Below are positions 1-7,202 of a stretch of 37,573 nt of DNA, one piece after another. This DNA is from Deltaproteobacteria bacterium (GTDB lineage: Bacteria; Myxococcota_A; UBA9160; SZUA-336). Every line of letters starts with the position of its first letter. The first letter of the stretch is position 1. The stretch spans positions 1 through 37,573 of the forward strand of contig JAFDDB010000017.1 of the NCBI GenBank assembly GCA_019311115.1. The letters are read 5' to 3'. The translations under genes and the position numbers were made by a program. A model generated the notes under the pieces. It saw only the letters and a program-made list of their open reading frames with translations, was not told the origin of the DNA and did not search any database.

Positions 1-243
1 GAGGCGGCGGGGCCACTCGGAAAGTCGCGCGGCGGTCCGCCGGACGAGACCGCCCCGAACATGGACCACTTCTGCCTGCGCATCGACCCGTTCGACGAGG
101 CCGCGCTCGCGGAGCACCTGTCCGGGCACGGCGTGCGCGTCGGCGAGGTCTCGATCCGCTACGGCGCGGAGGGCGACGGGCCGTCGCTGTACATCGACGA
201 TCCCGAGGGCAACACCGTAGAGCTGAAAGGACCCGTGACCTGA
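1..243 (+). CDS. VOC (glyoxalase/bleomycin-resistance) family protein, 3' part only
   Basis: The reading frame is open from the first base of the window, so the gene begins upstream. The visible C-terminal half has an M-D-H-F-C-L-R-I strand whose His is the usual metal-ligand position of the second beta-alpha-beta-beta-beta unit. It ends with YIDDPEGNTVELKGP, the classic VOC terminus whose Glu is the second metal ligand. The family uses a mononuclear metal for isomerase, epimerase, dioxygenase or thiol-transfer chemistry, and the substrate cannot be told from this half. The stop overlaps the next start in TGATG, so the two are probably co-translated. An internal ATG at 61 exists but would cut the fold in half, so I do not take it as the start. 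Confidence 0.85.
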   Translation, partial: EAAGPLGKSRGGPPDETAPNMDHFCLRIDPFDEAALAEHLSGHGVRVGEVSIRYGAEGDGPSLYIDDPEGNTVELKGPVT

Positions 244-512
244 TGGAGAAGCGCCACCTGGAAGAGCTGCTCGAGAGCCTGCACCGCGAACTCGGCGACG
301 CGGACACCGTCGACGAGGACTCACGCTCGCTGCTCCACGGCATGATGGACGAGATCCGGCAGGCGCTGGAGCGCAGCGGTGAGGACGCGGACGGCGGCAG
401 CCCGATCAACCGCAGACTCCAGGAAATCGCACTCCGCTTCGAGACCGACCACCCTCGCATCGCGGCGACGATCAGCCAGCTCACCGACAGCCTCGCGAAG
501 CTCGGAATCTGA
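243..512 (+). CDS. DUF4404 family protein
   Basis: Small 89-residue acidic, all-helical protein. It opens with a K-R-H-L-E-E-L-L-E-S-L helix, has a central S-P-I-N-R-R-L loop and ends with a helix containing HPRIAATISQLTDSLAKLGI. This layout and length match DUF4404, a family of short cytosolic helical proteins with no known activity. The ATG overlaps the TGA of the VOC gene by one base, so translation is probably coupled. There is no signal peptide or membrane segment. Family membership is recognised from the sequence pattern; function is unknown. Confidence 0.8.
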   Translation: MEKRHLEELLESLHRELGDADTVDEDSRSLLHGMMDEIRQALERSGEDADGGSPINRRLQEIALRFETDHPRIAATISQLTDSLAKLGI

Positions 513-607
513 GGCGGCTTTCCTTCCGGGCGGACGGGTGCCACCATGACCCGCCGCCCCGCTCTTCGCCGCGTCCGCGGCGGCGGGCATCGCCAGGAGA
601 AACCCAC

Positions 608-1111
608 ATGGACCCGGCCGCCAAGAAGACCGCCCTGCGCATGATCCCCTACGGACTCTACGTCCTCACCGCCCAGGCGAAGGACGGACGCGTCGCCGCC
701 GCGACGGTCAACTGGGTCACCCAGGCGGCCTTCGAGCCGCCTCTCGTCGTGGTGGGCGTCAAGGCCGACTCCGGCGCGCACGAGGTGATCAAGGAGAGCG
801 GCGAGTTCGCGCTGAACGTGCTCGGCAAGGGACAGCAGGACCAGGCCTTCGCGTTCTTCAAGCCGGTCGAGCGCGAGGGCGACACGATCGGCGGACAGTC
901 GTTCCACACCGAGACGACGCAGGCGCCGATCCTCGACTGCGCGCCCGCCTGGATCGAGTGCAAGCTCAGCGAGACCGTCGAGAAGGGCGACCACTCGATC
1001 TTCATCGGCGAGGTGGTCGGCGCAGGCGTCGCACAGCAGCCCGCCGGCCGTCCCGACGACGCCACGCTCCTGCTCAAGGACCTGGGCGAGAAGACCTTCT
1101 ACGGCGGCTAG
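608..1111 (+). CDS. Flavin reductase-like domain protein (FMN-binding split barrel)
   Basis: 167 residues. The N-terminal [11 protein letters not shown] strand, the [19 protein letters not shown] segment (about residues 34-52) and the later [19 protein letters not shown] strand are the hallmarks of the flavin reductase family. In that family the A-x-T-x-N-W/S loop binds FMN phosphate. Members reduce FMN with NAD(P)H for partner monooxygenases or act as small flavoproteins of unknown role. A good ribosome site (AGGAGA) lies 8 nt before the ATG. It stands alone between DUF4404 and the pyrophosphatase. It could supply reduced flavin to the flavin monooxygenase at 24898, but nothing in the sequence links the two. 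Confidence 0.85.
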   Translation: MDPAAKKTALRMIPYGLYVLTAQAKDGRVAAATVNWVTQAAFEPPLVVVGVKADSGAHEVIKESGEFALNVLGKGQQDQAFAFFKPVEREGDTIGGQSFHTETTQAPILDCAPAWIECKLSETVEKGDHSIFIGEVVGAGVAQQPAGRPDDATLLLKDLGEKTFYGG

Positions 1112-1119
1112 CTGCGCGC

Positions 1120-1731
1120 ATGCCGTTTCCCTCCTCGTTCTACCGCTGGCGCCCACACCCCTGGCACGGGCTCGAGACGGGGCCGGAGCCGCCACGGCGC
1201 CTGCACGCGTACATCGAGGTCACACCCTTCGACCTGGTCAAGTACGAGGTCGACAAGGAGACGGGCTACCTGCGCGTCGATCGGCCTCAGCGGACCTCGT
1301 CGCAGCCGCCGACGCTGTACGGCTTCATCCCGCGCACCTTCTGCGGCAGCCAGGTACTGGCGCTGTGTCCGAAAGCGGAGCGCGGGGACCGCGACCCGCT
1401 CGACATCTGCGTGCTGAGCGAGCGTCCAATCAACCGCGCCGAAGTCATCCTCAACGCGCGGGCCGTCGGCGGGCTGCAGATGATCGACGGTGGCGAAGCC
1501 GACGACAAGATCATCGCGGTGCTCGAGAACGACCTCCTCTGGGGCGACACCGAGGATCTCTCGGAACTTCCCGAGGTGCTGGTCGAGCGCCTGCACCACT
1601 ACTTCATGACGTACAAGCTCGCCCCCGGCAGCGATCACGCCGTCTCGATCGAGCAGGCGTATGGACGCGAGCACGCCGAGAGGGTGATCCGCGCCGCGAT
1701 GGACGACTACGCGGAGGAGTTCGGGGAGTAG
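1120..1731 (+). CDS. ppa: Inorganic pyrophosphatase, family I
   Basis: 203 residues from ATG 1120, chosen because it starts 8 nt after the previous stop and gives the usual family length; longer starts would overlap the flavin reductase gene. It hydrolyses PPi to two phosphates in the cytosol and so pulls biosynthetic reactions forward. The active-site signature G-D-R-D-P-L-D is at residues 89-95 (D90, D92, D95 for metal binding). The second acidic cluster D123 and D128 with K130 ([13 protein letters not shown]) follows. A tyrosine-rich C-terminal segment (HHYFMTYK) is also typical. All key residues appear present. The N-terminal 30 residues are Pro/Arg/His-rich and less typical. Confidence 0.93.
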   Translation: MPFPSSFYRWRPHPWHGLETGPEPPRRLHAYIEVTPFDLVKYEVDKETGYLRVDRPQRTSSQPPTLYGFIPRTFCGSQVLALCPKAERGDRDPLDICVLSERPINRAEVILNARAVGGLQMIDGGEADDKIIAVLENDLLWGDTEDLSELPEVLVERLHHYFMTYKLAPGSDHAVSIEQAYGREHAERVIRAAMDDYAEEFGE

Positions 1732-1735
1732 CCCA

Positions 1736-2416
1736 GTGGACGCCGAAGCCGTCGATACGCGGATCGAGGTTCCCGGCAGCGACGGCGACGTGTCCGGCCT
1801 GTGGCTCCGGCCGCACCGCGCGCGCGCCGCGCTGATCCTCGCCCACGGCGCCGGCGCCGGCATGCGACACGCGTTCATGCAGTCGATCGCGGCGGCGCTG
1901 GCCGAGCGCGGGGTCGCGACGCTGCGCTTCCAGTTCCCGTACATGGAGGCGGGGAGCCGCCGGCCCGACCGCCCCGCGCAGGCCACTGCCGCGGTCCGCG
2001 CCGCCGTCGGTGTCTGTGCGACTCTCGCCCCGGACCTGCCGCGCTTCGCCGGAGGAAAGTCCTTCGGCGGGCGCATGACTTCGACGGCCGAGGCGCAAGC
2101 GCCGCTCGGCGTGCGCGGCATCGCCTTCCTGGGCTTCCCCCTGCACCCCGCCAGGAAGCCGGGCGTCGAGCGGGCCGCACACCTGGACGGCGTCGGCGTG
2201 CCGATGCTCTTCCTGCAGGGGACGCGCGACGGGCTCGCCGACCTGGGACTGCTGCGCCCGGTGTGCGACAAGCTCGGCCCCCGCGCGCGCCTCCACGTCG
2301 TCGAGGGAGGCGATCACTCCTTTCACGTGTTGAAGCGCTCGGGGCGCAGCGATGAGCAGGTGATCGAAGAGCTGGCGGACGCGACCGCGCGATGGACCGC
2401 GGGGACCGACGCGTGA
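1736..2416 (+). CDS. Alpha/beta hydrolase of the KANL3/Tex30 type
   Basis: 226 residues from GTG 1736, four bases after the pyrophosphatase stop. It has the H-G-A-G-A-G oxyanion loop (37-42), a nucleophile elbow G-K-S-F-G-G with Ser109, Asp165 in L-Q-G-T-R-D, and His194 in E-G-G-D-H-S-F. This gives a complete Ser-Asp-His triad in the order expected for the family. Members are cytosolic hydrolases related to dienelactone hydrolases, with unknown substrates. The elbow reads GKSFGG where GRSMGG is more usual, which should be tolerated. Its position after ppa looks like a read-through transcription unit. Confidence 0.88.
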   Translation: MDAEAVDTRIEVPGSDGDVSGLWLRPHRARAALILAHGAGAGMRHAFMQSIAAALAERGVATLRFQFPYMEAGSRRPDRPAQATAAVRAAVGVCATLAPDLPRFAGGKSFGGRMTSTAEAQAPLGVRGIAFLGFPLHPARKPGVERAAHLDGVGVPMLFLQGTRDGLADLGLLRPVCDKLGPRARLHVVEGGDHSFHVLKRSGRSDEQVIEELADATARWTAGTDA

Positions 2417-2468
2417 CGTCGTCGCCGCCGCCAGGCTGCGGGCGACGAGGGCGGCCCACCATCACCCG

Positions 2469-2498
2469 TTCGACGGGTATGCCGGGCGGGGCTAAGCT
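2469..2498 (+). promoter_or_regulatory. Candidate promoter for the selenoprotein gene
   Basis: TTCGAC (2469-2474) and TAAGCT (2493-2498) are separated by 18 nt, in the 100-bp gap after the hydrolase gene. The untranslated leader would be only about 12 nt and includes the strong GGAGGATCC ribosome site. The match to consensus is partial and was found by eye. Confidence 0.35.
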
Positions 2499-2516
2499 GG
2501 CCTTCAGGGAGGATCC

Positions 2517-2741
2517 ATGAAGATCGAGATCACCTACTGCGGCGCCTGAAACTACCTGCCTCAGGCCTCCAGTCTGGAGGCTGCACTCAAGACCGAGTTC
2601 GGTGTCTCTCCGACGCTGACCGCGGGCGGCGGGGGCATCTTCGACGTCGTGGTCGACGGCGAGATGATCTACTCGAAGCACGAGACCGGGGAGTTCCCCC
2701 AGGACGACGAGATCGTCCGCATCCTGCGCGAACGCGGCTGA
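2517..2741 (+). CDS. SelW/SelT/SelH (Rdx) family selenoprotein with in-frame UGA (Sec)
   Basis: ATG 2517, nine bases after the start of a GGAGGATCC ribosome site, opens a 75-codon frame that is open to TGA 2739-2741 except for TGA at 2547-2549 (codon 11). Reading that codon as selenocysteine gives M-K-I-E-I-T-Y-C-G-A-U-N-Y near the N terminus, the C-x-x-U redox motif of the thioredoxin-like Rdx family. The rest (GGGGIFDVVVDGEMIYSK, then F-P-Q-D-D-E-I) is the conserved SelW C-terminal half. The product is 74 residues, a normal length for SelW. A hairpin with a GUC loop sits 15 nt behind the UGA, as a bacterial SECIS should. A conventional gene finder would miss or split this gene. The role is inferred to be thiol/selenol redox chemistry in the cytosol; the partner is unknown. 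Confidence 0.9.
2565..2581 (+). promoter_or_regulatory. Bacterial SECIS hairpin
   Basis: A perfect 7-bp stem GCCTCCA/TGGAGGC encloses the three-base loop GTC (2572-2574). It starts 15 nt after the UGA, and the loop lies 23 nt downstream of it. Bacterial SECIS elements lie inside the coding region just after the UGA and present a G/GU in a small apical loop for SelB. The loop and its surroundings (A-GUC-U) resemble the E. coli fdhF element. The structure was deduced by hand and not energy-scored. Confidence 0.75.
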
Positions 2742-2775
2742 CTCCGGGCGGCGCGGGCCGGGTTAGCATGGGTCC

Positions 2776-3381
2776 GTGCTGTTCAAGCGCGAGTTCCACG
2801 CCGGTCTCGTAGACGGCTCGATCACGCTGACGTTCCGGCGCTGGTCGCGTCCCCAGGTCAAGCCGGGCGGGCGCTATCGGCATGCGTTCGGTCTGCTCGA
2901 TGTCGAGTCCCTGGACCGCGTCCGCGTGCGGGACATCCGGGCGGCCGACGCCGGCAGGTCCGGCTTCGAGAGCCGCGACGCCCTGCTCGCGGCGCTGGCC
3001 CGAAGCGGCTCAGGGCCGCTGCGTCCGACCGAGCGCGTCTTCCGCATCGCGCTTCGCTACGCGGGGCCGGCGCCCTCGCGCAGCGACGAAGACGCCCGCG
3101 TCCCGGCGGAGGAACTGGACGCCTTGCTCGTCCGGCTCGACCGGATGGACGAGCGCAGCGCGACCGGACCCTGGACGCGCCGCGTGCTGAAGCGGATCGG
3201 CGAGCAGCCGCGCACGGCCGCGTCGAAGCTGGCGCCGGCGCTCGGCCGCGAGACGCAGCCCTTCAAGGCGGACGTGCGGAAGCTGAAGCGCCTCGGGCTC
3301 ACCGTCAGCTTCGAGGTCGGCTACGCGCTCTCGCCCCGCGGGAAGCAGGTCCTGGCGCGGACCGGCCGGCGCCCGAAGTAG
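2776..3381 (+). CDS. ASCH-domain protein with C-terminal winged-helix-like region
   Basis: 201 residues from GTG 2776. The N-terminal half (LLFKREFHAGLVDGSITLTF, then R-R-W, V-K-P-G-G-R-Y) is an ASCH/PUA-like RNA-binding barrel, in which the G-x-K/x-x-T-F-R loop faces the ligand. The C-terminal half (about 120-195: T-R-R-V-L-K-R-I-G, A-S-K-L-A, F-K-A-D-V-R-K-L-K-R-L-G-L) reads as a winged helix-turn-helix of basic charge. This suggests a nucleic-acid-binding protein, but no specific function is known to me. TAGCAT (2764-2769) stands six bases before the GTG with no ribosome site, so the transcript may be leaderless. It lies 34 bp after the selenoprotein stop. Confidence 0.75.
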   Translation: MLFKREFHAGLVDGSITLTFRRWSRPQVKPGGRYRHAFGLLDVESLDRVRVRDIRAADAGRSGFESRDALLAALARSGSGPLRPTERVFRIALRYAGPAPSRSDEDARVPAEELDALLVRLDRMDERSATGPWTRRVLKRIGEQPRTAASKLAPALGRETQPFKADVRKLKRLGLTVSFEVGYALSPRGKQVLARTGRRPK

Positions 3382-3458
3382 AGTCGGGACGATGGCGTGC
3401 CGGCGCGCCGTAGCACGTCGCCACCGCGTGAAGCTCGACGCTCCGCTATAGTCGGCTC

Positions 3459-3857
3459 ATGCCGATCCGCCCGCCGAAGTTCAAGGGCCCCGGGTCGTCC
3501 GTCGAACAGCAGATCCGGCAGGCCCAGCGCGAGGGCAAGTTCGACGAGCTGCCGGGCAGGGGAAAGCCGATCCAGGGCCTCGACGAGGTCTACGACCCCG
3601 GCTGGTGGGCCGCCAAGCTCGTGAAGCGCGAGCAGGTCTCGCTGCTTCCTCCGGAGCTCGAGCTGCGCCGGAAGGTCGAGAAGGAGCTCGCGCGCATCGG
3701 CAAGCTGCGGCGCGAGCGCGACGTGCGCCGCGCGCTCGGCGAGCTGAATGACGAGATCCGGCGGACGAACGCGACCGTCACGTCCGGACCCAGCACGACG
3801 ATCGCGGCCCTCGATGTGGACGCGATCGTGGAGAGCTGGCGCGCGCTCCAGCGCTAG
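3459..3857 (+). CDS. DUF1992 (DnaJ-C28-like) domain protein
   Basis: 132 residues. The conserved DUF1992 core is clear: V-E-Q-Q-I-R-Q-A-Q-R-E-G-K-F-D-E-L-P-G near residues 15-33, then G-K-P-I, then D-P-G-W-W-A-A-K-L. A basic coiled helical tail (LELRRKVEKELARIGKLRRE) follows. The domain also occurs in eukaryotic DNAJC28; its function is unknown. TATAGT (3447-3452) lies six bases before the ATG without any Shine-Dalgarno, a leaderless-type start. The product is cytosolic, with no membrane segment. Confidence 0.85.
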   Translation: MPIRPPKFKGPGSSVEQQIRQAQREGKFDELPGRGKPIQGLDEVYDPGWWAAKLVKREQVSLLPPELELRRKVEKELARIGKLRRERDVRRALGELNDEIRRTNATVTSGPSTTIAALDVDAIVESWRALQR

Positions 3858-3861
3858 CGCG

Positions 3862-4965
3862 GTGGAGCCCGCGAACGAGCGCATTCCAACGGCGCGCGCT
3901 GCCTGCGCAGCGGGCGTACGCAGCGGACGAGAGAAGGGCGTCCAGCTCTGGGCGTCGCTCCGGGGAGAGGCCTGCGCGAACCTGGCGCTGGGCGAATCGC
4001 GAACGGGCGTCGCCATGTCCGCCGATTCGGTCCTGCTGTGGATCTCGATGTCGAAGCCGGTCATGGGCGTGGCCTTCGGCCAGCTGATCGAGCGCGGCCT
4101 CGTCGATCTCGACGACCGCGTCGCGAAGCACCTGCCCGAGTTCGCGCGAGGCGGCAAGGACGACATCACCCTGCGTCACCTGCTCACTCACACGGCCGGC
4201 TTCCGAGCGGCCTGGCGCGAGTGGATCGCACCGCCCTTCGACGAGGTCGTCGCGACGATCTGCGCGGCGCCACAGGAGGAAGGCTGGAAGCCGGGCGCGA
4301 GCTGCGGGTACAACGTGGCCGCGGCGTGGTACGTGCTGGGCGCCGTGCTGCAACGCGTCGACGGACGCGACTACGCAAGCTACGCACGGCAGGAGGTCTT
4401 CGAGCCGCTCCGCATGGACGACTGCTCGATCGCCCTGTCGCCCGAACGCTTCCGCGCCTACGGCGAGCGCGTCGGCGTCATGCCATTCCTCGAGAACGGC
4501 GAGTGGAAGGACGACCCGTCGTGGGGGACCGAGGCCGGCTGCGCCGTGGTCCGTCCCGGAGGCAACGGCCACGGCCCGATGCGGCAGCTCGCGCGGCTCT
4601 TCGAGATGTTCCTCGGTGAGGGCACGCTCGACGGCCGGCAGGTGCTGCGGCCCGAGACTGTCGCGCTGATCTCGCAGCGTCACACGAAGGGTCTCTTCGA
4701 CCAGACGTTCGGCGGCATCTACGACCGCGGACTCGGCGTGGTGCTCGACTCCGGCCAGTACGAAAAGGGAAGCCGCTGGTTCGGCCCGCACGCGTCTCCT
4801 GGCTCCTTCGGCCACCAGGGGTTCTTCTCGTCGGTGTCGTTCTGTGACCCCGAGGCGGACCTCGCCGTGGCACTCGTCTTTCACGGCGTGCGGGCAGACC
4901 CCGAACACGACCGCCGCGTCGACGCGGTACTGGGCGCGCTCTACGTCGACCTGGGCCTCGCCTGA
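3862..4965 (+). CDS. Serine hydrolase of the class C beta-lactamase / esterase fold
   Basis: 367 residues from GTG 3862, four bases after the DUF1992 stop; ATG 4015 would remove part of the domain. The catalytic S-M-S-K is at 62-65. H-L-L-T-H-T-A-G-F follows, with the typical spacing for this superfamily. A G-Y-N-V-A-A segment (Y150) stands where the YxN motif is expected, though the exact alignment is uncertain. G-H-Q-G (H318) replaces the K-T-G box, as in esterases of this family. I see no signal peptide, so it is likely cytosolic and an esterase or amidase rather than an antibiotic-resistance enzyme. Many relatives in lipid-degrading bacteria act on small esters; that is inference. Confidence 0.88.
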   Translation: MEPANERIPTARAACAAGVRSGREKGVQLWASLRGEACANLALGESRTGVAMSADSVLLWISMSKPVMGVAFGQLIERGLVDLDDRVAKHLPEFARGGKDDITLRHLLTHTAGFRAAWREWIAPPFDEVVATICAAPQEEGWKPGASCGYNVAAAWYVLGAVLQRVDGRDYASYARQEVFEPLRMDDCSIALSPERFRAYGERVGVMPFLENGEWKDDPSWGTEAGCAVVRPGGNGHGPMRQLARLFEMFLGEGTLDGRQVLRPETVALISQRHTKGLFDQTFGGIYDRGLGVVLDSGQYEKGSRWFGPHASPGSFGHQGFFSSVSFCDPEADLAVALVFHGVRADPEHDRRVDAVLGALYVDLGLA

Positions 4966-4999
4966 AGCCAATCCCCGAGGCGAGAGGGCTGAACGCGAA

Positions 5000-5031
5000 A
5001 GAGCCGACGGCTCGAATGAGCCGCCGGCTCT
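5000..5031 (-). terminator. Hairpin terminator between convergent genes
   Basis: AGAGCCGACGGCTC (5000-5013) pairs with 5018-5031 across a GAAT loop, giving a 14-bp stem with a single A-C mismatch. On the minus strand the stem is followed by TTTC, a short U-tract, after the repeat-protein gene. On the plus strand it lies 35 bp after the serine hydrolase stop, so it may serve both. Confidence 0.6.
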
Positions 5032-5059
5032 GCGGCGCTCTGCGCGGGGAGAAGTGCGC

Positions 5060-5500
5060 TCAGTTGCGGCCGCGGCCGCCCCCGTGCCCGCCCCGGTGCT
5101 GATGCCCCTGTCCACGCCAGCGGTGGCCGCGGCGGTCGTTCCCGCCGCGCCGGTCCATGCGGCGGTCGGCTCGCTGGCCCCTGTTGTCGAGCCTGCGGTC
5201 CACACGGTCGCCCTTGCGGTCCAACTGCCGGTCGGCGCGGTCGCCGCGATTGTCCATGCGGCGGTCGATGCGATCGCCCTTGCGATCGAGGTGCTCGGCG
5301 CGCCGGTCGTTGCCGTTCTCGGCCGCGCGCCCCGAGGCGCGGTCGAGACGCTCGTCGATGCGATCCCCCTTCCGGTCGAGGTGTTCGTCGATGCGGTCAC
5401 CTCTTCGATCGAGGTGCCGGTCGATGCGGTCACCCTTGCGGTCGAGGTGCTCCTCGACGCGGTCGCCGCGGCGGTCCCATCGATCCTCGACGTCTTCCGC
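5060..5500 (-). repeat. Tandem 33-bp coding repeats
   Basis: The coding strand repeats a unit encoding L-D-R-K-G-D-R-I-D-x-x about every 33 bp. Copies at about 5343-5490 are close to identical at the DNA level, and copies nearer 5100-5250 are more diverged (D-N-R-G, M-D-R-R-G). Such arrays can gain or lose units by slippage or recombination. Confidence 0.75.
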
Positions 5501-5569
5501 CTGCGCGGGGCTCGCCGAGATCATCCAGCCCGCCGCCAACGCGGCCATCGGAATTGCCAGTGCCTTCAT
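5060..5569 (-). CDS. Exported protein of charged 11-residue repeats
   Basis: 169 residues from the ATG at 5569, which has a strong GGAGGACGAC ribosome site. A Sec signal peptide runs to about residue 24 (hydrophobic core, then A-S-P-A-Q-A). The mature part is about nine imperfect copies of an 11-residue unit of the type L-D-R-K/R-G-D-R-I-D-R/E-x (33-bp period in DNA), broken once by an A-S-G-R-A-A-E-N-G-N-D insert. A Gly/His/Arg-rich tail follows. The hendecad spacing and mixed charge suggest a long amphipathic or coiled-coil helix, periplasmic or surface-located. Similar Asp-Arg repeat proteins occur in many proteobacteria without known function. The gene faces the serine hydrolase, with a hairpin terminator between them. 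Confidence 0.85.
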   Translation of the reverse strand: MKALAIPMAALAAGWMISASPAQAEDVEDRWDRRGDRVEEHLDRKGDRIDRHLDRRGDRIDEHLDRKGDRIDERLDRASGRAAENGNDRRAEHLDRKGDRIDRRMDNRGDRADRQLDRKGDRVDRRLDNRGQRADRRMDRRGGNDRRGHRWRGQGHQHRGGHGGGRGRN

Positions 5570-5822
5570 GTCGTCCTCCGGGTCTGTGAGGCCGACGGGC
5601 CTCTGGTGACGAGTACAACCGGGCGGACCCGCGAAGGTTGCGCTGGGAGTCGCGCGGTCTCCAGGCGCCACAGCTAGCGCGGATGGCGTTGCGCGAGAAC
5701 TGCAGGCCCGCTGCCGCCGGCGCTGCCGCTGCGAGTGCAGCGCCTCGCCCTCTGTCCGGAGCTGCGGCTGGAACCGCTGAGCCCGGAGCTTGTGTGTACC
5801 GCGTCCGGTAGGATGTCGGACC

Positions 5823-7073
5823 GTGAGCGCGCGCCCGCCGCTGCAGGACTCCGCCTTCCGCACGCTCTGGGCGGGACAGACCGTGTCGCAGTTCGGATCG
5901 GCGGTGACCGGCGTAGCGCTCCCGCTCACCGCGATCCTTGTGCTCGGCGCGGGACCCCTCGAGATGGGCGCGCTGGTGGCGCTGCAGCAGCTGCCGGTGC
6001 CGCTCTTCGGGCTGTTCGCCGGCGTGTGGGTCGATCGCGTGCGCCGGCGCCCGCTGATGGTCGCGGGCCAGTTCGGGCGAGGCCTGCTGCTTCTCTCGAT
6101 CCCGGTCGCCGCCGCCGCGGACCGGCTGACGATGCTGCAGCTCTGGGTCGTGGCCTTCGGGGTCGGGACGCTCACGGTCGTGGTCGACCTGGCCTACACC
6201 TCGTACCTGCCGACGGTGGTGCCGCGCCACGAGCTGATCCGCGGTCACACGCGCCTGTCCATGAGCGAGTCGGTCGCCGGGTTCGCCGGGCGCGGGCTCG
6301 GCGGCGCCCTCGTGCAGGCGGTCGGAGCACCCTTCGCGCTGGTGGTCGACTCGCTGTCCTTCTTCTTCTCGGGCCTCTGCCTGCTGCGAATCCGCGTGGT
6401 CGAGCCGCATGCCGAGGTGGCGAAGGCCCGATCGGGACTCGCACACGAGATCCGCGACGGACTACGCGCCGTCCTCGACCGACCGGTCGTCGCGTCGATG
6501 ATCGCCACCTCGATGGTGGGCGCACTCGGCGGAGCCATGTTCAACGCGGTCTTCGTACTGTTCATGACGCGCGACCTCGGCCTCTCTCCCTTCTGGCTCG
6601 GCATCGTACTCGCCGTCGCCCCGGTCGCGGCACTGCCCGGCGCGTCGCTTGCCGCTCCGGCGTCGGCGCGCTTCGGGCCGGGCCCGACGCTGGTGCTGGC
6701 GACCGCCGTCTCGGCGGCCGGCGCGTCACTCATTCCGCTGGCCGCGGGCGGCGCGGTTCGAATCGCGCTGGCGCTCGGCGCGGGCCAACTTCTCTTCGGC
6801 CTGGGCCTGACGCTCTACAGCGTCACCCAGATCAGCCTGCGCCAGGCGATCACGCCGGACGCGCTGCTCGGCCGCGTGAACGCCACGCGCCGCGTCGTCG
6901 TGTTCGGCATGATCCCCCTCGGTGCGCTGGCCGGCGGTGCACTCGGCGAGGCCTGGGGCCTGCGCAGCGCCCTCTGGGCCGCGGCGGGACTCAACGTGGC
7001 CTCGCTCGCGGTGGCGCTGCTGTCGCCGCTCCGCCAGACGCGCCACCTGCCGAGCGAAGCCCTCGCCACGTGA
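5823..7073 (+). CDS. MFS transporter (DHA/MFS_3 type exporter)
   Basis: 416 residues from GTG 5823, preceded by TAGGAT at 5809-5814. About twelve hydrophobic segments are visible. The first begins F-R-T-L-W-A-G-Q-T-V-S-Q-F-G-S-A-V, typical of the MFS_3/enterobactin-exporter-like group. The loop between helices 2 and 3 has G-V-W-V-D-R-V-R-R-R-P-L-M, the conserved MFS motif A (D-R-x-x-R-R). A cytoplasmic central loop around residue 200 divides the two halves, and G-R-V-N-A-T-R-R repeats the motif in the second half. Members expel drugs or siderophore-like compounds with proton antiport; the substrate is unknown. It is divergent from the repeat protein. Confidence 0.9.
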   Translation: MSARPPLQDSAFRTLWAGQTVSQFGSAVTGVALPLTAILVLGAGPLEMGALVALQQLPVPLFGLFAGVWVDRVRRRPLMVAGQFGRGLLLLSIPVAAAADRLTMLQLWVVAFGVGTLTVVVDLAYTSYLPTVVPRHELIRGHTRLSMSESVAGFAGRGLGGALVQAVGAPFALVVDSLSFFFSGLCLLRIRVVEPHAEVAKARSGLAHEIRDGLRAVLDRPVVASMIATSMVGALGGAMFNAVFVLFMTRDLGLSPFWLGIVLAVAPVAALPGASLAAPASARFGPGPTLVLATAVSAAGASLIPLAAGGAVRIALALGAGQLLFGLGLTLYSVTQISLRQAITPDALLGRVNATRRVVVFGMIPLGALAGGALGEAWGLRSALWAAAGLNVASLAVALLSPLRQTRHLPSEALAT

Positions 7074-7202
7074 AGGACGACGGACCCGGAGCGCGCGGTC
7101 GAGCGCCTGCGCCAGTGCGCGGCGCTCCCTGACGTTGAGCGCATCGAGACCGACGGGCTCTCCGCCCACCAGGTGGCGGAGCGGATCCTCAGCGCGCGCT
7201 GA
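7074..7202 (+). pseudogene. Orphan C-terminal coding remnant (about 42 codons)
   Basis: Directly after the MFS stop, and in the same frame, 42 codons stay open to TGA 7200-7202 with strongly GC-ending codons. They read like the end of a P-loop kinase or similar nucleotide-binding protein: D-P-E-R-A-V-E-R-L-R, then L-P-D-V-E-R-I-E-T-D-G-L, then H-Q-V-A-E-R-I-L. There is no usable early start codon and the upstream part of such a gene is absent. It is probably the tail of a deleted gene. It overlaps the end of the NUDIX gene on the other strand by 14 bases. Read-through of the MFS stop is possible but unsupported. Confidence 0.35.

Noticed and set aside
2547-2549. The TGA in the SelW frame as an ordinary stop making the gene a pseudogene
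   Set aside because: The stop falls exactly at the C-x-x-U position, the downstream frame is fully conserved in pattern, and a SECIS-like hairpin is correctly placed.
4844-5677. A 277-codon plus-strand frame opposite the repeat protein
   Set aside because: The minus strand has a ribosome site, a signal peptide and ordered 11-residue repeats. The plus frame is a mirror of those repeats and overlaps the end of the serine hydrolase gene.
5060-6175. A longer 371-codon version of the repeat protein
   Set aside because: The extra 202 codons have no ribosome site and run antisense into the MFS gene. The ATG at 5569 has GGAGGACGAC and a clean signal peptide.
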